From positions 1-37,422 of the forward strand of contig NZ_JACGWA010000019.1 in assembly GCF_014077505.1 (NCBI RefSeq): 37,422 nt of DNA, read 5' to 3'. Below, piece after piece: positions 27,981-37,422 of this stretch; the stretch's first letter is position 1, and each line of letters begins with the position of its first letter. The notes beneath the pieces are model-generated. The model searched no databases. It was given only the letters and a program-made list of their open reading frames with translations, and was not told the DNA's origin. This DNA is from Colwellia sp. BRX10-3 (lineage in GTDB: Bacteria; Pseudomonadota; Gammaproteobacteria; Enterobacterales; Alteromonadaceae). The position numbers and the translations under genes were made by a program.

Positions 27981-28466
27981 ATGGGAGGAGTAAGTTATTA
28001 TTTAAATGTTGTCATGTCGCCTTCTGTTAATTACAAGGATGAAAATATTAAATCCATCTTTATTTACATTGCTATAGTTATTTTACTGTTTAGCCCACAA
28101 GTAAATGCAATACAAATTATTTCAAACATAACGGCTGATACGTCATCGTTGTCTGTTACCCAACTGCGACGTATTTACTCTATGAGGCAGGTCCATTGGC
28201 AAAATGGCATTCCTATTGTAGTGTACGTTCTTGCAAGTAAAAATCCGCTTCATCAAAAATTTTGTCGAGAAAAGTTACGTTTATTCCCCTATCAACTTGA
28301 TCGAATATGGCACAAGTTAACATTTTCGGGCTACGGTGTTGCCCCTATTGAAGTTGCCAACGAAAGTGAGCTTATTCAGGCGATAAAATCGACTAAGGGT
28401 GCTATTGGTTATGTGGAAAATTTATCGGAGGTCAAGGATGTTAACATCATTAAAATTGGTGATTAG
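27981..28466 (+). CDS. Small periplasmic substrate-binding-like protein (PstS-like/PBP fold)
   Basis: A predicted exported protein of about 161 residues resembling the short 'phosphate ABC transporter substrate-binding-like' proteins of marine gammaproteobacteria. A hydrophobic segment, FIYIAIVILLFSPQVNA (about 35-51), is a signal peptide. The mature part runs SVTQLRRIYSMRQVHWQNGIPI, then FCREKLRLFPYQLDRIWHKLTFSGYGVAP and KGAIGYVENL. The order of the small-domain helix, the W-x-(N/D)-G loop and the final GAIGYV strand is typical of the PBP_like_2 family. It is about half the size of true PstS, and no pst permease is nearby, so uptake is unlikely. The start is ATG 27981 or 28014; neither has a well-placed ribosome binding site, though GGAGGAG lies between them. 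It overlaps the next gene by 29 nt. A TATAAT at 27918-27923 is a possible -10 without a clear -35. Confidence 0.72.
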   Translation: MGGVSYYLNVVMSPSVNYKDENIKSIFIYIAIVILLFSPQVNAIQIISNITADTSSLSVTQLRRIYSMRQVHWQNGIPIVVYVLASKNPLHQKFCREKLRLFPYQLDRIWHKLTFSGYGVAPIEVANESELIQAIKSTKGAIGYVENLSEVKDVNIIKIGD

Positions 28467-29667
28467 ACCAGAAAAATTATCGAATTATTATCTCAGTACA
28501 TTATGCAGCTTATGCTTGGCATTGAACCTTAATGCTGCAGAAGTTAATAATGAGAAATTACAAGTTCATGGCTTTGTTGCGCAAGGCCTGATCAATGCTG
28601 ATAACAGTAACTATATCAACAATGATGAAAGCCTGTCATTGGAATTGACCGAAGTTGGTCTTAATGCTTCATATCAACTTAATGATGACTTTCGTATTGC
28701 AGGACAAGCGGTTTATCTTAATGGGGGGAATCGTTATCACGCGGGACTTCGTCTTGATTATTTGTTATTGGAATGGAATGCATTCCATAATGATGTATGG
28801 CAAGCGAGTTTCTATTTGGGACGAGTAAAAAACAATCATTGGTTGTATTCTAGTACTCGCGATGTTCCCTTTGCTCGACCATCAATCATTATTCCACAGG
28901 TGGTTTACTTTGATGGTTTTCGTGATGTTGCCGTAGGTGGTGACGGTGCCGCAGTCAAATTAAGTTATAGCGATGATGTCTTTGGGGAGATAGACTTTAA
29001 TTTCAGTAAAGGTAAAAGTGCTATTTCAGATGATCAAGCTGATGTTGTTATCGGTAAATTTGCTTTAGGTCAACTTGATCACGACCTTGATACGCAAGCG
29101 AGTGTTTATTGGCGACCACCTTTTTCACCATGGCGATTTGGTATTTCAGCTCTTGATTCAACTTTTTCGTATGAAAGTTCACAAGTTGATAACTTTTTTG
29201 ATAGTGATTTTGTTTTTCAATTCTATACCGCAAACGCTGTTTATGAAGGTGAGTTTTGGCAATTTAGTGCGGAAATATTTCAAGAACGTTTTGTTACTGA
29301 CGGATTTTATTTTCCAGGTTTTCAACGAGATGACATCGGCCAAGGTTATTACTTGCAAGCAAGTTACCAAGTAACAAAAGCCTTTACAGTATTGACCAGG
29401 CACGAAGCGTTCTACGCTAATAAGGATGATAAAAATGGCACTAAATTAGCGCAAAGTACCGGTGGGTTAGTGCCATCATATTTCGGTTTTCATAATGACA
29501 ATATGTTAGGTCTTTCTTATAACTTTTCTAATAACTTTCGCATCAACGCCGAGTACCACTGGATGGAGGGAGGAGCGAGATTATCTCCTATTGTTCAACC
29601 TGATCCTATCGCGAATGATAGTAAAAACTGGCAGGTCTGGGCTATTCAATTTATGTATTGGTTTTAA
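28438..29667 (+). CDS. Porin-like outer-membrane beta-barrel protein
   Basis: A 409-residue predicted outer-membrane barrel. The leader LSNYYLSTLCSLCLALNLNAAEV is a signal peptide. The mature protein alternates hydrophobic and polar residues in many short strands rich in Tyr, Phe and Trp (for example LQVHGFVAQGLINADNSNY near residue 48, RINAEYHWMEGGARL near 377) and ends IQFMYWF, the aromatic C-terminus recognised by the BAM machinery. I start at ATG 28438 (GGAG 8 nt upstream) because the longer frame beginning at 28399 lies within the preceding gene and breaks the signal peptide. It overlaps the upstream gene by 29 nt, and only 2 nt separate it from the GGDEF-EAL gene. Specificity is unknown. 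Confidence 0.8.
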   Translation: MLTSLKLVIRPEKLSNYYLSTLCSLCLALNLNAAEVNNEKLQVHGFVAQGLINADNSNYINNDESLSLELTEVGLNASYQLNDDFRIAGQAVYLNGGNRYHAGLRLDYLLLEWNAFHNDVWQASFYLGRVKNNHWLYSSTRDVPFARPSIIIPQVVYFDGFRDVAVGGDGAAVKLSYSDDVFGEIDFNFSKGKSAISDDQADVVIGKFALGQLDHDLDTQASVYWRPPFSPWRFGISALDSTFSYESSQVDNFFDSDFVFQFYTANAVYEGEFWQFSAEIFQERFVTDGFYFPGFQRDDIGQGYYLQASYQVTKAFTVLTRHEAFYANKDDKNGTKLAQSTGGLVPSYFGFHNDNMLGLSYNFSNNFRINAEYHWMEGGARLSPIVQPDPIANDSKNWQVWAIQFMYWF

Positions 29668-29669
29668 TC

Positions 29670-32120
29670 ATGAAAGCGAACTTTGTCAGTGTCAGTGTCA
29701 AGCTTTTCGTGCTCGTGGTGAGTGCTTTACTGTTATTGAGCTTATCAATTTCTATACTTTCAGTTACTCGGTTAGATCAAGAATTTTCTCAATATCAAAG
29801 TAATAAATTGCGCCAAGGTAATACTCAATTTGAAACCCAAAGTAGAATTGTTAGAGAGCAGGTGCGTAGTTGGCTAGAGTCATTTACTGATCTTATTCAA
29901 CTAAAAAAACAAAGTGACTTTGATCGTGCCGCCAGTGCTTTGGAACAACAGTTTGATGCGCTGCAACTCAATTATAATGTAGAGGCATTGTGGTTAGTCT
30001 CCGATGATTTAAAGCCAATTTATCAATCAGCACCTTTAACTAAAGAAGTGCTTGCTAGTGTAAAGAACGTTAGTGAAAGTTTCTCTCCAGATAACTATCT
30101 AAGTTGTGTGCAGCAGTGCAAGCAACTATTGTCGATCCCAATATTGAATGCACAAGGGGAAATGGCCATTGTCACTATAGCTATTTCTTTGGTTGATGTG
30201 ATATATGCCATCAATCAAGCGTTAGAAAACCAAGTGGCGATTGTAGCCTTTGATAAATCACAAAATGTGACATTAGCACAAGCAGATATTATTAACTCGT
30301 CTGCCAAAGAGTTAATGCATGTACTCTTTAATCTAAACCAGCCATCTGATTTATTGTCAAAAGTAAAAGAAAATGGCTTACAAGTTGAATTTGAACAAAA
30401 CAGTTATTTAATTAATATGTTGCCGCTAGCGTCTTCACCGACTCAAGATTTTTATATGGCTCAAGTTGATAATGTCAGTTCATTTACCGATAAATATCAA
30501 ACTTATCGCATGCAGTTTATATTGTCAGCGTTAGCTATTTTTATCATTCTAGCGCTGTTAGTGCATTTTGTTACTGGGCCTTTTACAAAAAGGTTACTAA
30601 TTCTCTCTGACATTCTACCTTTACTCGCTCGTAAAGAGTTTGACCAATTTCGTGCGGTAAAAATAACTCAATCAAAAGTTTTTCCAGATGAAATTGATGT
30701 GCTAATTAATGCCACAACTGATTTAAGCTATGAATTAGAACAATTAAATATTGAAGTAACACAAAAAACTAAAGAATTAGAGAATATTGCCATGTACGAC
30801 CTGCTAACCGGTCTGCCCAATCGCAATATGTTGAATTTCCAATTACGTAAACAGTTAAAAAATAACGCGACTAATAACCTTAAGGTTGGCATTTTATTTC
30901 TTGATCTAGACGATTTTAAGAAAGTGAATGATAGCCATGGTCACGGTGAAGGCGATAATTTACTGGTAGAGGCGGCAAATAGAATAAATATCAGCGTTGA
31001 AGGGGCGGGTATGGTGTGTCGCTTTGGTGGAGACGAATTTGTTATTTTATTAAATGAAAATACCTCAACTGAGATGGCTGAGGATCTAGCCAAAGCAATA
31101 TTAAAAAGCTTTCAACAGCCAATAAAAGTTAATAGCGCTATGTTTTATGTGACCTGCAGTATTGGGATAGCAATGACGGATGGTAGTCTAATACAAGCGA
31201 GCGAGTTGGTTAGCCACGCAGATATAGCTATGTACGAAGCGAAAGATAATGGTGGTGACTGTTACTTTATTTATCACGGGGATATGTACCAGCGTGTCGC
31301 TCATAGAGTGATGATGGAAGGCGAAGTTAAACAAGCACTTGCTAAGGGGCAGTTTAGTTTAAGTTTACAGCCGCAAATTGTGGCAAAAACCAATAAGGTA
31401 CATGGCTTTGAGGCTTTATTACGTTGGCAACATCCTGAACGAGGCATGGTCTCGCCAGACGACTTTATTCCTCTTTTAGAAAACTCTGAACATATGATAG
31501 AGCTTGGCTATTGGGTTGTCCGTCGTTGTTTCGAGTTATACCAAGGCATGAAAGATATTGGTTTGAGTGATGTGATAATAGCGATTAACTTATCAGCTGC
31601 GCAGTTTGCTGATGTTAATCTTCCGAGCTATTTAGATAGGTTACTAAAAGAATTTGACTTAAATGCTGAAAACTTTGAACTAGAGTTGACCGAACACACA
31701 TTAGTTAAAGATATTGATAAAGCTATAGTCACTATGGACGCGTTGCGCTTAATGGGCTTTAGTTTTGCGATTGACGATTTTGGAACCGGTTACTCTTCTT
31801 TAACCTATTTAAAACGTATGCCCGTTGACGTTATTAAAATTGATAGGAGCTTTGTTGTTGGTATGTTAGAAAATCATGCTGATTTTCAAATTATTATGTC
31901 AACGATTGCAATGGTGAAAAACTTAGGTCTGACTGTCATCGCAGAAGGGGTCGAAACTAAAGCCCAATTACGCACCTTAACCGAAAATGATTGCGATCTA
32001 ATACAAGGTTATTATTTCTCAAAACCCATACCTGAGGCTTTCCTCTTTGACTTCATTAGTCGAGAAATTGTTGATGGCAACTGGAAGGTGCTGGCTAATT
32101 CAAATACCATTGTTAATTAA
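29670..32120 (+). CDS. Membrane sensor with GGDEF and EAL domains (c-di-GMP turnover)
   Basis: An 816-residue inner-membrane protein. Helix one is at about residues 8-33, a periplasmic sensor of about 240 residues follows, and helix two is at about 285-310. The GGDEF domain starts at MYDLLTGLPNRN and has an intact RFGGDEF (catalytic GGDEF at 453-457). The inhibitory RxxD site is absent: EGAG occupies its place. The EAL domain is complete: EALLRW at 581, INLSAAQF, ELELTEH, DDFGTGYSSL, IKIDRSFV, AEGVET and QGYYFSKPI. Both activities are possible, so it may make or break c-di-GMP depending on the signal. The ATG 29670 starts 2 nt after the porin-like stop; the longer frame from TTG 29658 overlaps that gene. 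It is the last gene of the three-gene set and is followed by a terminator. Confidence 0.92.
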   Translation: MKANFVSVSVKLFVLVVSALLLLSLSISILSVTRLDQEFSQYQSNKLRQGNTQFETQSRIVREQVRSWLESFTDLIQLKKQSDFDRAASALEQQFDALQLNYNVEALWLVSDDLKPIYQSAPLTKEVLASVKNVSESFSPDNYLSCVQQCKQLLSIPILNAQGEMAIVTIAISLVDVIYAINQALENQVAIVAFDKSQNVTLAQADIINSSAKELMHVLFNLNQPSDLLSKVKENGLQVEFEQNSYLINMLPLASSPTQDFYMAQVDNVSSFTDKYQTYRMQFILSALAIFIILALLVHFVTGPFTKRLLILSDILPLLARKEFDQFRAVKITQSKVFPDEIDVLINATTDLSYELEQLNIEVTQKTKELENIAMYDLLTGLPNRNMLNFQLRKQLKNNATNNLKVGILFLDLDDFKKVNDSHGHGEGDNLLVEAANRINISVEGAGMVCRFGGDEFVILLNENTSTEMAEDLAKAILKSFQQPIKVNSAMFYVTCSIGIAMTDGSLIQASELVSHADIAMYEAKDNGGDCYFIYHGDMYQRVAHRVMMEGEVKQALAKGQFSLSLQPQIVAKTNKVHGFEALLRWQHPERGMVSPDDFIPLLENSEHMIELGYWVVRRCFELYQGMKDIGLSDVIIAINLSAAQFADVNLPSYLDRLLKEFDLNAENFELELTEHTLVKDIDKAIVTMDALRLMGFSFAIDDFGTGYSSLTYLKRMPVDVIKIDRSFVVGMLENHADFQIIMSTIAMVKNLGLTVIAEGVETKAQLRTLTENDCDLIQGYYFSKPIPEAFLFDFISREIVDGNWKVLANSNTIVN

Positions 32121-32144
32121 ACTTAGTCATAGATTTTATTCCAA

Positions 32145-32171
32145 AAAAAAAGCGCCTTGTGGCGCTTTTTT
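32145..32171. terminator. Bidirectional terminator between the GGDEF-EAL gene and dsbD
   Basis: AAAAAAGCGCC (32146-32156) pairs with GGCGCTTTTTT (32161-32171) around TTGT. It lies between two convergent genes. Confidence 0.92.
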
Positions 32172-32209
32172 ACTGTAATGATATGGGTCTAATTATGCAT
32201 CTGGAGTTG

Positions 32210-34069
32210 TTATGGTGAAAAGGTTTTATTAACATGAGTTGAGAACTTATCAGCCGCCATAAAACCTGTGACTCTACGCTGTGGTAATTCATTACCCTGT
32301 AAATCAAAGAATAGAATCGATGGTAAACCAAAAATGTCAAAGTGAGACATTAACTCGATACTGTCTTTTGAGCCGGTGTCGGTTAAATCTATTTGTAGTA
32401 ATACTGAACCTGAAAGCGCCTTTTGAACATTCGCTTCAAAGAAGGTGTATTCTTCAAACTCTTTACAAGCGACGCACCAATCAGCATAAAGATCCACCAT
32501 CACGGTTTTACCTTGTGCATTAGCCTTTGCAATCGCTTGATTCATTTGGGTTAAATTTTTCACATGCTCAAAACCATGCAGTTCGGTTTGTTGTGATATC
32601 GAGACATTAGTTGCCGGATAAACGAGTTGGTAGGCTTTGTTTGCGCCGATAAAGAAAACTAAAAAGATTAATATACTACGTAAACCAAAACCAAAGGTTT
32701 TAGCCGACTCATGATTAGCGGTATAAAAATAACCGGCAGTAGCTAGAATAAGCGTTACCCAAAGCACGTCGATAATCATAACGGGTAAAAAACGCTCTAA
32801 CAAGAATATGGGTACGGCCAATAGCAATAAGCCAAAAATATTCTTAATAACATTCATCCAGTTACCCGCTTTAGGCAGCAATTTACCACCCGAACTGCCT
32901 AATACTAGTAAAGGTAAGCCCATACCTAAACTCAGTGCATAAAGTGCTGATGCGCCGAGCAATATGTCACCTGATTGGGATATATATAGCAATGCACCAG
33001 TTAATGGCGCTGTAGTACAAGGAGAGGCGACTAAACCAGAAATAGCACCCATCACTAAAACACCGACATAAGAGCCGCCTTTTTGATTACTACTAACCCG
33101 ATTCAACTTGTTCTGCCAGCTGCTTGGTAAGGCCAAATTAAATATGCCAAACATAGAAAGTGCTAGAAAGATGAATAATGCGCTTAAGGAAATTAGCACG
33201 ATAGGGTGCTGAAACATGGCTTGAAATTGCGCGCCTGCAATAGCCACCACAATACCAAGTAAAGTGTAAGTAACGGCCATACCTTGCACATAAGCAAAAG
33301 ATAAGGCGAAGGCTCGCTTAGTGGATAGTTTGTCACCTTGGCCAACAATAATGCCAGTTAAAATAGGGTACATGGGGAAAACACAAGGGGTAAAAGATAA
33401 CAGTAAGCCGCCGATAAAAAATGCCGCTAAGGTTAACCAAATATTGTCACTTTTCAGCATGTCAGCTAATTGATGCTGCTCGCTGCTATTTGCATTTGTA
33501 CTGGTTGCAGAACCACTTGCTGCAGTATCAGCTGTGCTGCCCAATGCGGTTAGAATATTTTCAGCGTTGTTTGCTGAACCAGTCGTTAAAGCATTTTCAT
33601 TTAATTCAACTTTACTTAAATCAATCGTCTTTTTAGTGGGCGGATAACACAAGCCTTTATTAGCACAACCTTGATAGCGAATAGTAATATTTGCATCACT
33701 ATTGGCTTGGGAAATGTCGATGGTAAAAGCAAGTTTGCCAGTAAATATTTGTTGAACACCAAAAAATTCATCTTTATGGTGCTCACCTTCAGGTAAGTCA
33801 ACGGGAACAATGGTAGCGTTATCAGTGGTGAATTTAAATTGGTGACGATACAAATAATAACCATCAGCAATATTAAAGCTTACTTGCAGCTTATTTTCTT
33901 GTTGGTGAAAATCAAAAATGAAAGCATCATCTACTTTTAAAAACTCGTCGTCATTGCTAAAAAGCGATGCAGGAGAATTAAAAATTGATTCTTGGGCATT
34001 TGCTATGGGCGATATAGCAAAAGACAAGCTGATAAGAATTAACCAAAGTGCAGTAACAACTTTTTTCAT
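32210..34069 (-). CDS. dsbD: Thiol:disulfide interchange protein DsbD
   Basis: Transfers electrons from cytoplasmic thioredoxin across the inner membrane to periplasmic DsbC, DsbG and CcmG. The 619 residues match the three-domain family. After a signal peptide (about 1-25), the N-terminal domain has its redox pair in CANKGLCYPP near residues 134-141. The central eight-helix domain has its two Cys in SFTPCVFPMYPIL and SGLVASPCTTAPLTGALLY. The C-terminal thioredoxin-like domain has YADWCVACKEFEEYTF near residue 530. A low-complexity Ser/Thr/Ala/Asn linker (about 160-200) joins the first two domains. It is a single gene with its own promoter in the 34070-34449 gap. Confidence 0.95.
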   Translation of the reverse strand: MKKVVTALWLILISLSFAISPIANAQESIFNSPASLFSNDDEFLKVDDAFIFDFHQQENKLQVSFNIADGYYLYRHQFKFTTDNATIVPVDLPEGEHHKDEFFGVQQIFTGKLAFTIDISQANSDANITIRYQGCANKGLCYPPTKKTIDLSKVELNENALTTGSANNAENILTALGSTADTAASGSATSTNANSSEQHQLADMLKSDNIWLTLAAFFIGGLLLSFTPCVFPMYPILTGIIVGQGDKLSTKRAFALSFAYVQGMAVTYTLLGIVVAIAGAQFQAMFQHPIVLISLSALFIFLALSMFGIFNLALPSSWQNKLNRVSSNQKGGSYVGVLVMGAISGLVASPCTTAPLTGALLYISQSGDILLGASALYALSLGMGLPLLVLGSSGGKLLPKAGNWMNVIKNIFGLLLLAVPIFLLERFLPVMIIDVLWVTLILATAGYFYTANHESAKTFGFGLRSILIFLVFFIGANKAYQLVYPATNVSISQQTELHGFEHVKNLTQMNQAIAKANAQGKTVMVDLYADWCVACKEFEEYTFFEANVQKALSGSVLLQIDLTDTGSKDSIELMSHFDIFGLPSILFFDLQGNELPQRRVTGFMAADKFSTHVNKTFSP

Positions 34070-34449
34070 AACCGATATTTTAAAGACTCGTTGATCCAGT
34101 TTTAATATTGATGATCACCTTGCTGGATGTTCAAAGTGATAACTTCAGGCGTGTATATCAGGCAACTGCCATATTCTATTATTTATTAAATAGAAATAAG
34201 TAAATCAAAAATTGATAATTTACTGTAAATAGGTAGCTACAAATCAGCCTTACTAATTACATTTTATGACTAATGATAAAATGAAAATACATTCTGTAAA
34301 ATTTTATTCAGTTTACGCTAATATTTATCATTGAGTAAGGTGTCAGTGTATTTGTTGTGTACAGATTGAAAATACCTAAAAACCTAGCTCGCTTGAAAAA
34401 GACCTGTTAACCCCCATATTAGTTTCATTAAAGATTATTAGGAGCTGCG
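34070..34449. other. Divergent intergenic region between dsbD and fxsA
   Basis: This 380-nt AT-rich stretch must carry the promoters of both divergent genes. I see no gene or strong structure. TTTTAT and ATAAAA around 34263-34282 form a weak inverted repeat. TTAGGAG at 34438-34444 is the ribosome binding site of fxsA. No confident -35/-10 pair was found. Confidence 0.4.
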
Positions 34450-34959
34450 ATGTTTCGCTTACTATTTGTACTTTTTATTATTATTCCAATAATTGAAATT
34501 TTTGTTTTGATACAGGTCGGCGCTGTTCTAGGTGTTTGGCCAACGATTGCAATGGTGATTTTTACGGCTTGGTTGGGGGCTAAATATGTTCGCCAGCAAG
34601 GGCTTGCAACCTTAAACTCAGTACAAACAAAAATGGCACAAGGTCAAATACCGTCTGATGAGATTGTCACTGGATTAATGTTATTGATTGCGGGAGTGTT
34701 GCTAGTCACTCCTGGTTTTGTGACCGACTTTCTTGGTTTGAGTTTATTGATCCCCGCGGTTCGTCATAGCATTGTTGGAAGTGTTAAGTCACATATAACG
34801 ACTAACAGCGTGAATCAGCAAAGCTTTCAATTTCACAGCCATAGTCATGGACAGCCCCAAGATGACTTTTCGAAACAGCAAGAAAGCCCGTTTCAAGAAA
34901 ATATTGAGCCACCTCATAAAGGTCAAACCTTAGATGGGGAATTCGAACGCAAAGATTAA
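34450..34959 (+). CDS. fxsA: FxsA family membrane protein
   Basis: A 169-residue inner-membrane protein with two to four helices in the first 105 residues (FRLLFVLFIIIPIIEIFVLIQVGAVLG, AMVIFTAWLGAKYVRQQG, MLLIAGVLLVTPGFVTDFLGL). The last segment, with VTPGFVTDFLG, is the family signature. In E. coli FxsA (suppressor of F exclusion of phage T7) protects against the F-plasmid PifA block of T7. Its normal role is unknown. The C-terminal 60 residues are His/Gln/Glu-rich, polar and probably cytoplasmic (FHSHSHGQPQDD). It sits 106 nt before groES, a conserved gene order in gammaproteobacteria. Confidence 0.9.
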   Translation: MFRLLFVLFIIIPIIEIFVLIQVGAVLGVWPTIAMVIFTAWLGAKYVRQQGLATLNSVQTKMAQGQIPSDEIVTGLMLLIAGVLLVTPGFVTDFLGLSLLIPAVRHSIVGSVKSHITTNSVNQQSFQFHSHSHGQPQDDFSKQQESPFQENIEPPHKGQTLDGEFERKD

Positions 34960-34976
34960 AAAAACATTAAGATGGG

Positions 34977-35004
34977 CTTGTGAAGTTTTATTTAATCCCC
35001 ATCT
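34977..35004 (+). promoter_or_regulatory. Sigma-32 (heat-shock) promoter of groESL
   Basis: CTTGTG (34977-34982) and CCCCATCT (34997-35004) match the sigma-32 elements CTTGAA and CCCCATnT with a 14-base spacer. It lies about 60 nt before groES. AGATGGG (34970-34976) and CCCATCT (34998-35004) also form an inverted repeat that overlaps both promoter elements. Confidence 0.75.
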
Positions 35005-35065
35005 CTGAATCAACAAAATTAAAATCCTTAATTTTTTATTAAATTGAACATCTCAGGAGAAAAAA

Positions 35066-35356
35066 ATGAGTATTCGTCCATTACACGATCGTGTGATCAT
35101 CAAACGTAAAGAAGTAGAATCAAAGTCTGCTGGCGGTATCGTATTAACAGGTAGTGCTGCTGAAAAATCAACACGTGGTGAAGTAGTTGCTGTAGGCAAG
35201 GGCCGAATTCTAGAAAACGGTGACGTGCGCGCATTAGACGTAAAAATTGGCGATCAAGTGATCTTCAGTGAAGGTTACGGCATGAAAACTGAAAAAATTG
35301 ACGGTGAAGAAGTATTGATCCTTAGCGAAGCTGATATTTTAGCTATCGTTGAATAA
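35066..35356 (+). CDS. groES: Co-chaperonin GroES
   Basis: GroES is the seven-subunit lid that closes the GroEL folding chamber. The 96 residues start [18 protein letters not shown], the family signature. They contain the mobile loop [22 protein letters not shown] (about 19-40) with the hydrophobic IVL that contacts GroEL, and end [21 protein letters not shown] is 6-10 nt before the ATG. It is followed by groEL after 113 nt, in the classical operon, with the sigma-32 promoter upstream. Confidence 0.97.
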   Translation: MSIRPLHDRVIIKRKEVESKSAGGIVLTGSAAEKSTRGEVVAVGKGRILENGDVRALDVKIGDQVIFSEGYGMKTEKIDGEEVLILSEADILAIVE

Positions 35357-35457
35357 TAGCTCTACTTCTCATCTCGATTTAGTGCCACTGCGGTGCTGAA
35401 TTGGTTAAAAAGATCAATTGTCGGTCGAACACTAGTTCGCCAACTAACAGAATATAG

Positions 35458-37122
<1,665 letters not shown>

Positions 37123-37133
37123 TTTATGCTTGA

Positions 37134-37216
37134 TTAAATTGCCGCTAACGTCGTTGTTTATTCGCTCGCATAGAAAATACTATGCGTCGCTCTAAACGCC
37201 TTGTTAGTGAAAATTT
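37134..37216. repeat. Imperfect inverted repeat downstream of groEL
   Basis: CGCATAG (37167-37173) and CTATGCG (37180-37186) form a perfect 7-bp stem with a 6-nt loop. Around it TAAATTGCCGCTAACG (37134-37149) and the reverse complement of the stretch ending GTTAGTGAAAATTTA (37202-37216) share TAAATT-C-CTAAC, suggesting a longer folded unit. The stretch may be a dispersed intergenic repeat of this genus; I could not test that. Confidence 0.5.
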
Positions 37217-37258
37217 ACTCGGCGCATAAATAGCGTTGCTGTTTATAGCTCAACATTG

Positions 37259-37291
37259 AAAAAGCCCGAATAGCAATATTTGGGCTTTTTT
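37259..37291 (+). terminator. Terminator of groESL
   Basis: AAAAAGCCCGAATA (37259-37272) pairs with TATTTGGGCTTTTT (37277-37290) around GCAA over 14 bases, one of them G-T, then a further T and TGTTTT. Confidence 0.9.
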
Positions 37292-37299
37292 GTTTTAAT

Positions 37300-37422
37300 T
37301 GTCCCGTCCTGAAATGTGTTTACACATTTAGGACTTTAAAATGAAAAATTCAATTACTAAAGGCACCAAACGTTCACAACGTGATTATACGTTGGGCTTT
37401 AAATTAGCAGTCATAGAGCAAG
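37300..37422 (+). mobile_element. Left end of an IS3-type insertion sequence (cut by window end)
   Basis: The element probably begins with TGTCCCGTCCTG at 37300-37311, a plausible terminal inverted repeat beginning with TG. GTCCT-G-AAATGTGT (37306-37319) and ACACATTTAGGAC (37322-37334) form a stem of 13 pairs with one bulge, just before the transposase start. The right end, any target duplication and the second frame lie outside the window, so completeness is unknown. Confidence 0.6.
37341..37422 (+). CDS. IS3-family transposase OrfA, N-terminal part
   Basis: From ATG 37341 (AGGA 7 nt upstream) the 27 visible codons read MKNSITKGTKRSQRDYTLGF, then KLAVIEQ. TKRxQRDYxLxFKLxVxxQ is the start of the helix-turn-helix OrfA of a common IS3 group in marine gammaproteobacteria, which binds the IS ends. 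The frame is open to the window end, so I cannot tell whether it is intact. Confidence 0.75.
   Translation, partial: MKNSITKGTKRSQRDYTLGFKLAVIEQ

Noticed and set aside
27981-28466. True PstS phosphate uptake protein
   Set aside because: About half the usual length and no pstC, pstA or pstB nearby; kept only as PstS-like.
35424-35442. CGAAC-ACTA-GTTCG hairpin between groES and groEL
   Set aside because: Only five pairs and no T-run; a small intergenic stem is common here and not evidence of a separate function.

Overview
The window looks like chromosome of an AT-rich marine gammaproteobacterium of the Alteromonadales, most likely Colwelliaceae (Colwellia or Thalassotalea type). This is judged from protein resemblance (FadB/FadA, CysJIH, GroEL, AccBC, AroQ), from the typical gammaproteobacterial order fxsA-groES-groEL and aroQ-accB-accC, and from the density of cyclic-di-GMP proteins. 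No database search was possible, so the taxon is an inference.

Layout. 1-114: the 3' end of a 5S rRNA and the rRNA operon terminator. 561-4874: the overlapping cysJ-cysI-cysH operon for reduction of PAPS to sulfide. 4968-8453: a conserved hypothetical protein and a REC-DUF3369-GGDEF(degenerate)-EAL response regulator. 8510-9717: an MFS transporter broken by a frameshift. 9848-13680: a MazG-like pyrophosphohydrolase and the fadBA beta-oxidation operon. 13918-14131: a decayed tautomerase gene. 14196-19436: a GNAT acetyltransferase, a lipoprotein prolyl oligopeptidase, a DHH-family inorganic pyrophosphatase and class 1 fructose-1,6-bisphosphatase. 19682-23021: a secreted zinc metallopeptidase and a ureohydrolase, separated by a strong hairpin. 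23164-23693: a deletion scar with the 3' ends of an EamA transporter and probably a divergent regulator. 23715-25225: a Bcr/CflA efflux pump, a doubtful micro-ORF and a small Cys-rich protein. 25317-27723: aroQ-accB-accC. 27981-32120: a compact three-gene set (small periplasmic phosphate-binding-like protein, outer-membrane porin-like protein, membrane GGDEF-EAL protein). 32210-37122: dsbD, fxsA, and groES-groEL behind a good sigma-32 promoter. 37300-37422: the left end of an IS3-type insertion sequence, cut by the window edge.

Most of the window is ordinary core genome. The items most worth following are the PstS-like/porin/GGDEF-EAL cluster, which could be a periplasm-to-c-di-GMP sensing unit; three independent gene-decay events (MFS frameshift, tautomerase pseudogene, EamA/regulator deletion scar); the long hairpin before the ureohydrolase; and the ureohydrolase itself, whose metal-site signature resembles plant-type arginases. 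I found no CRISPR array, tRNA, prophage or evident defence system. Nothing here is convincingly a new system; the three-gene cluster is the best candidate.
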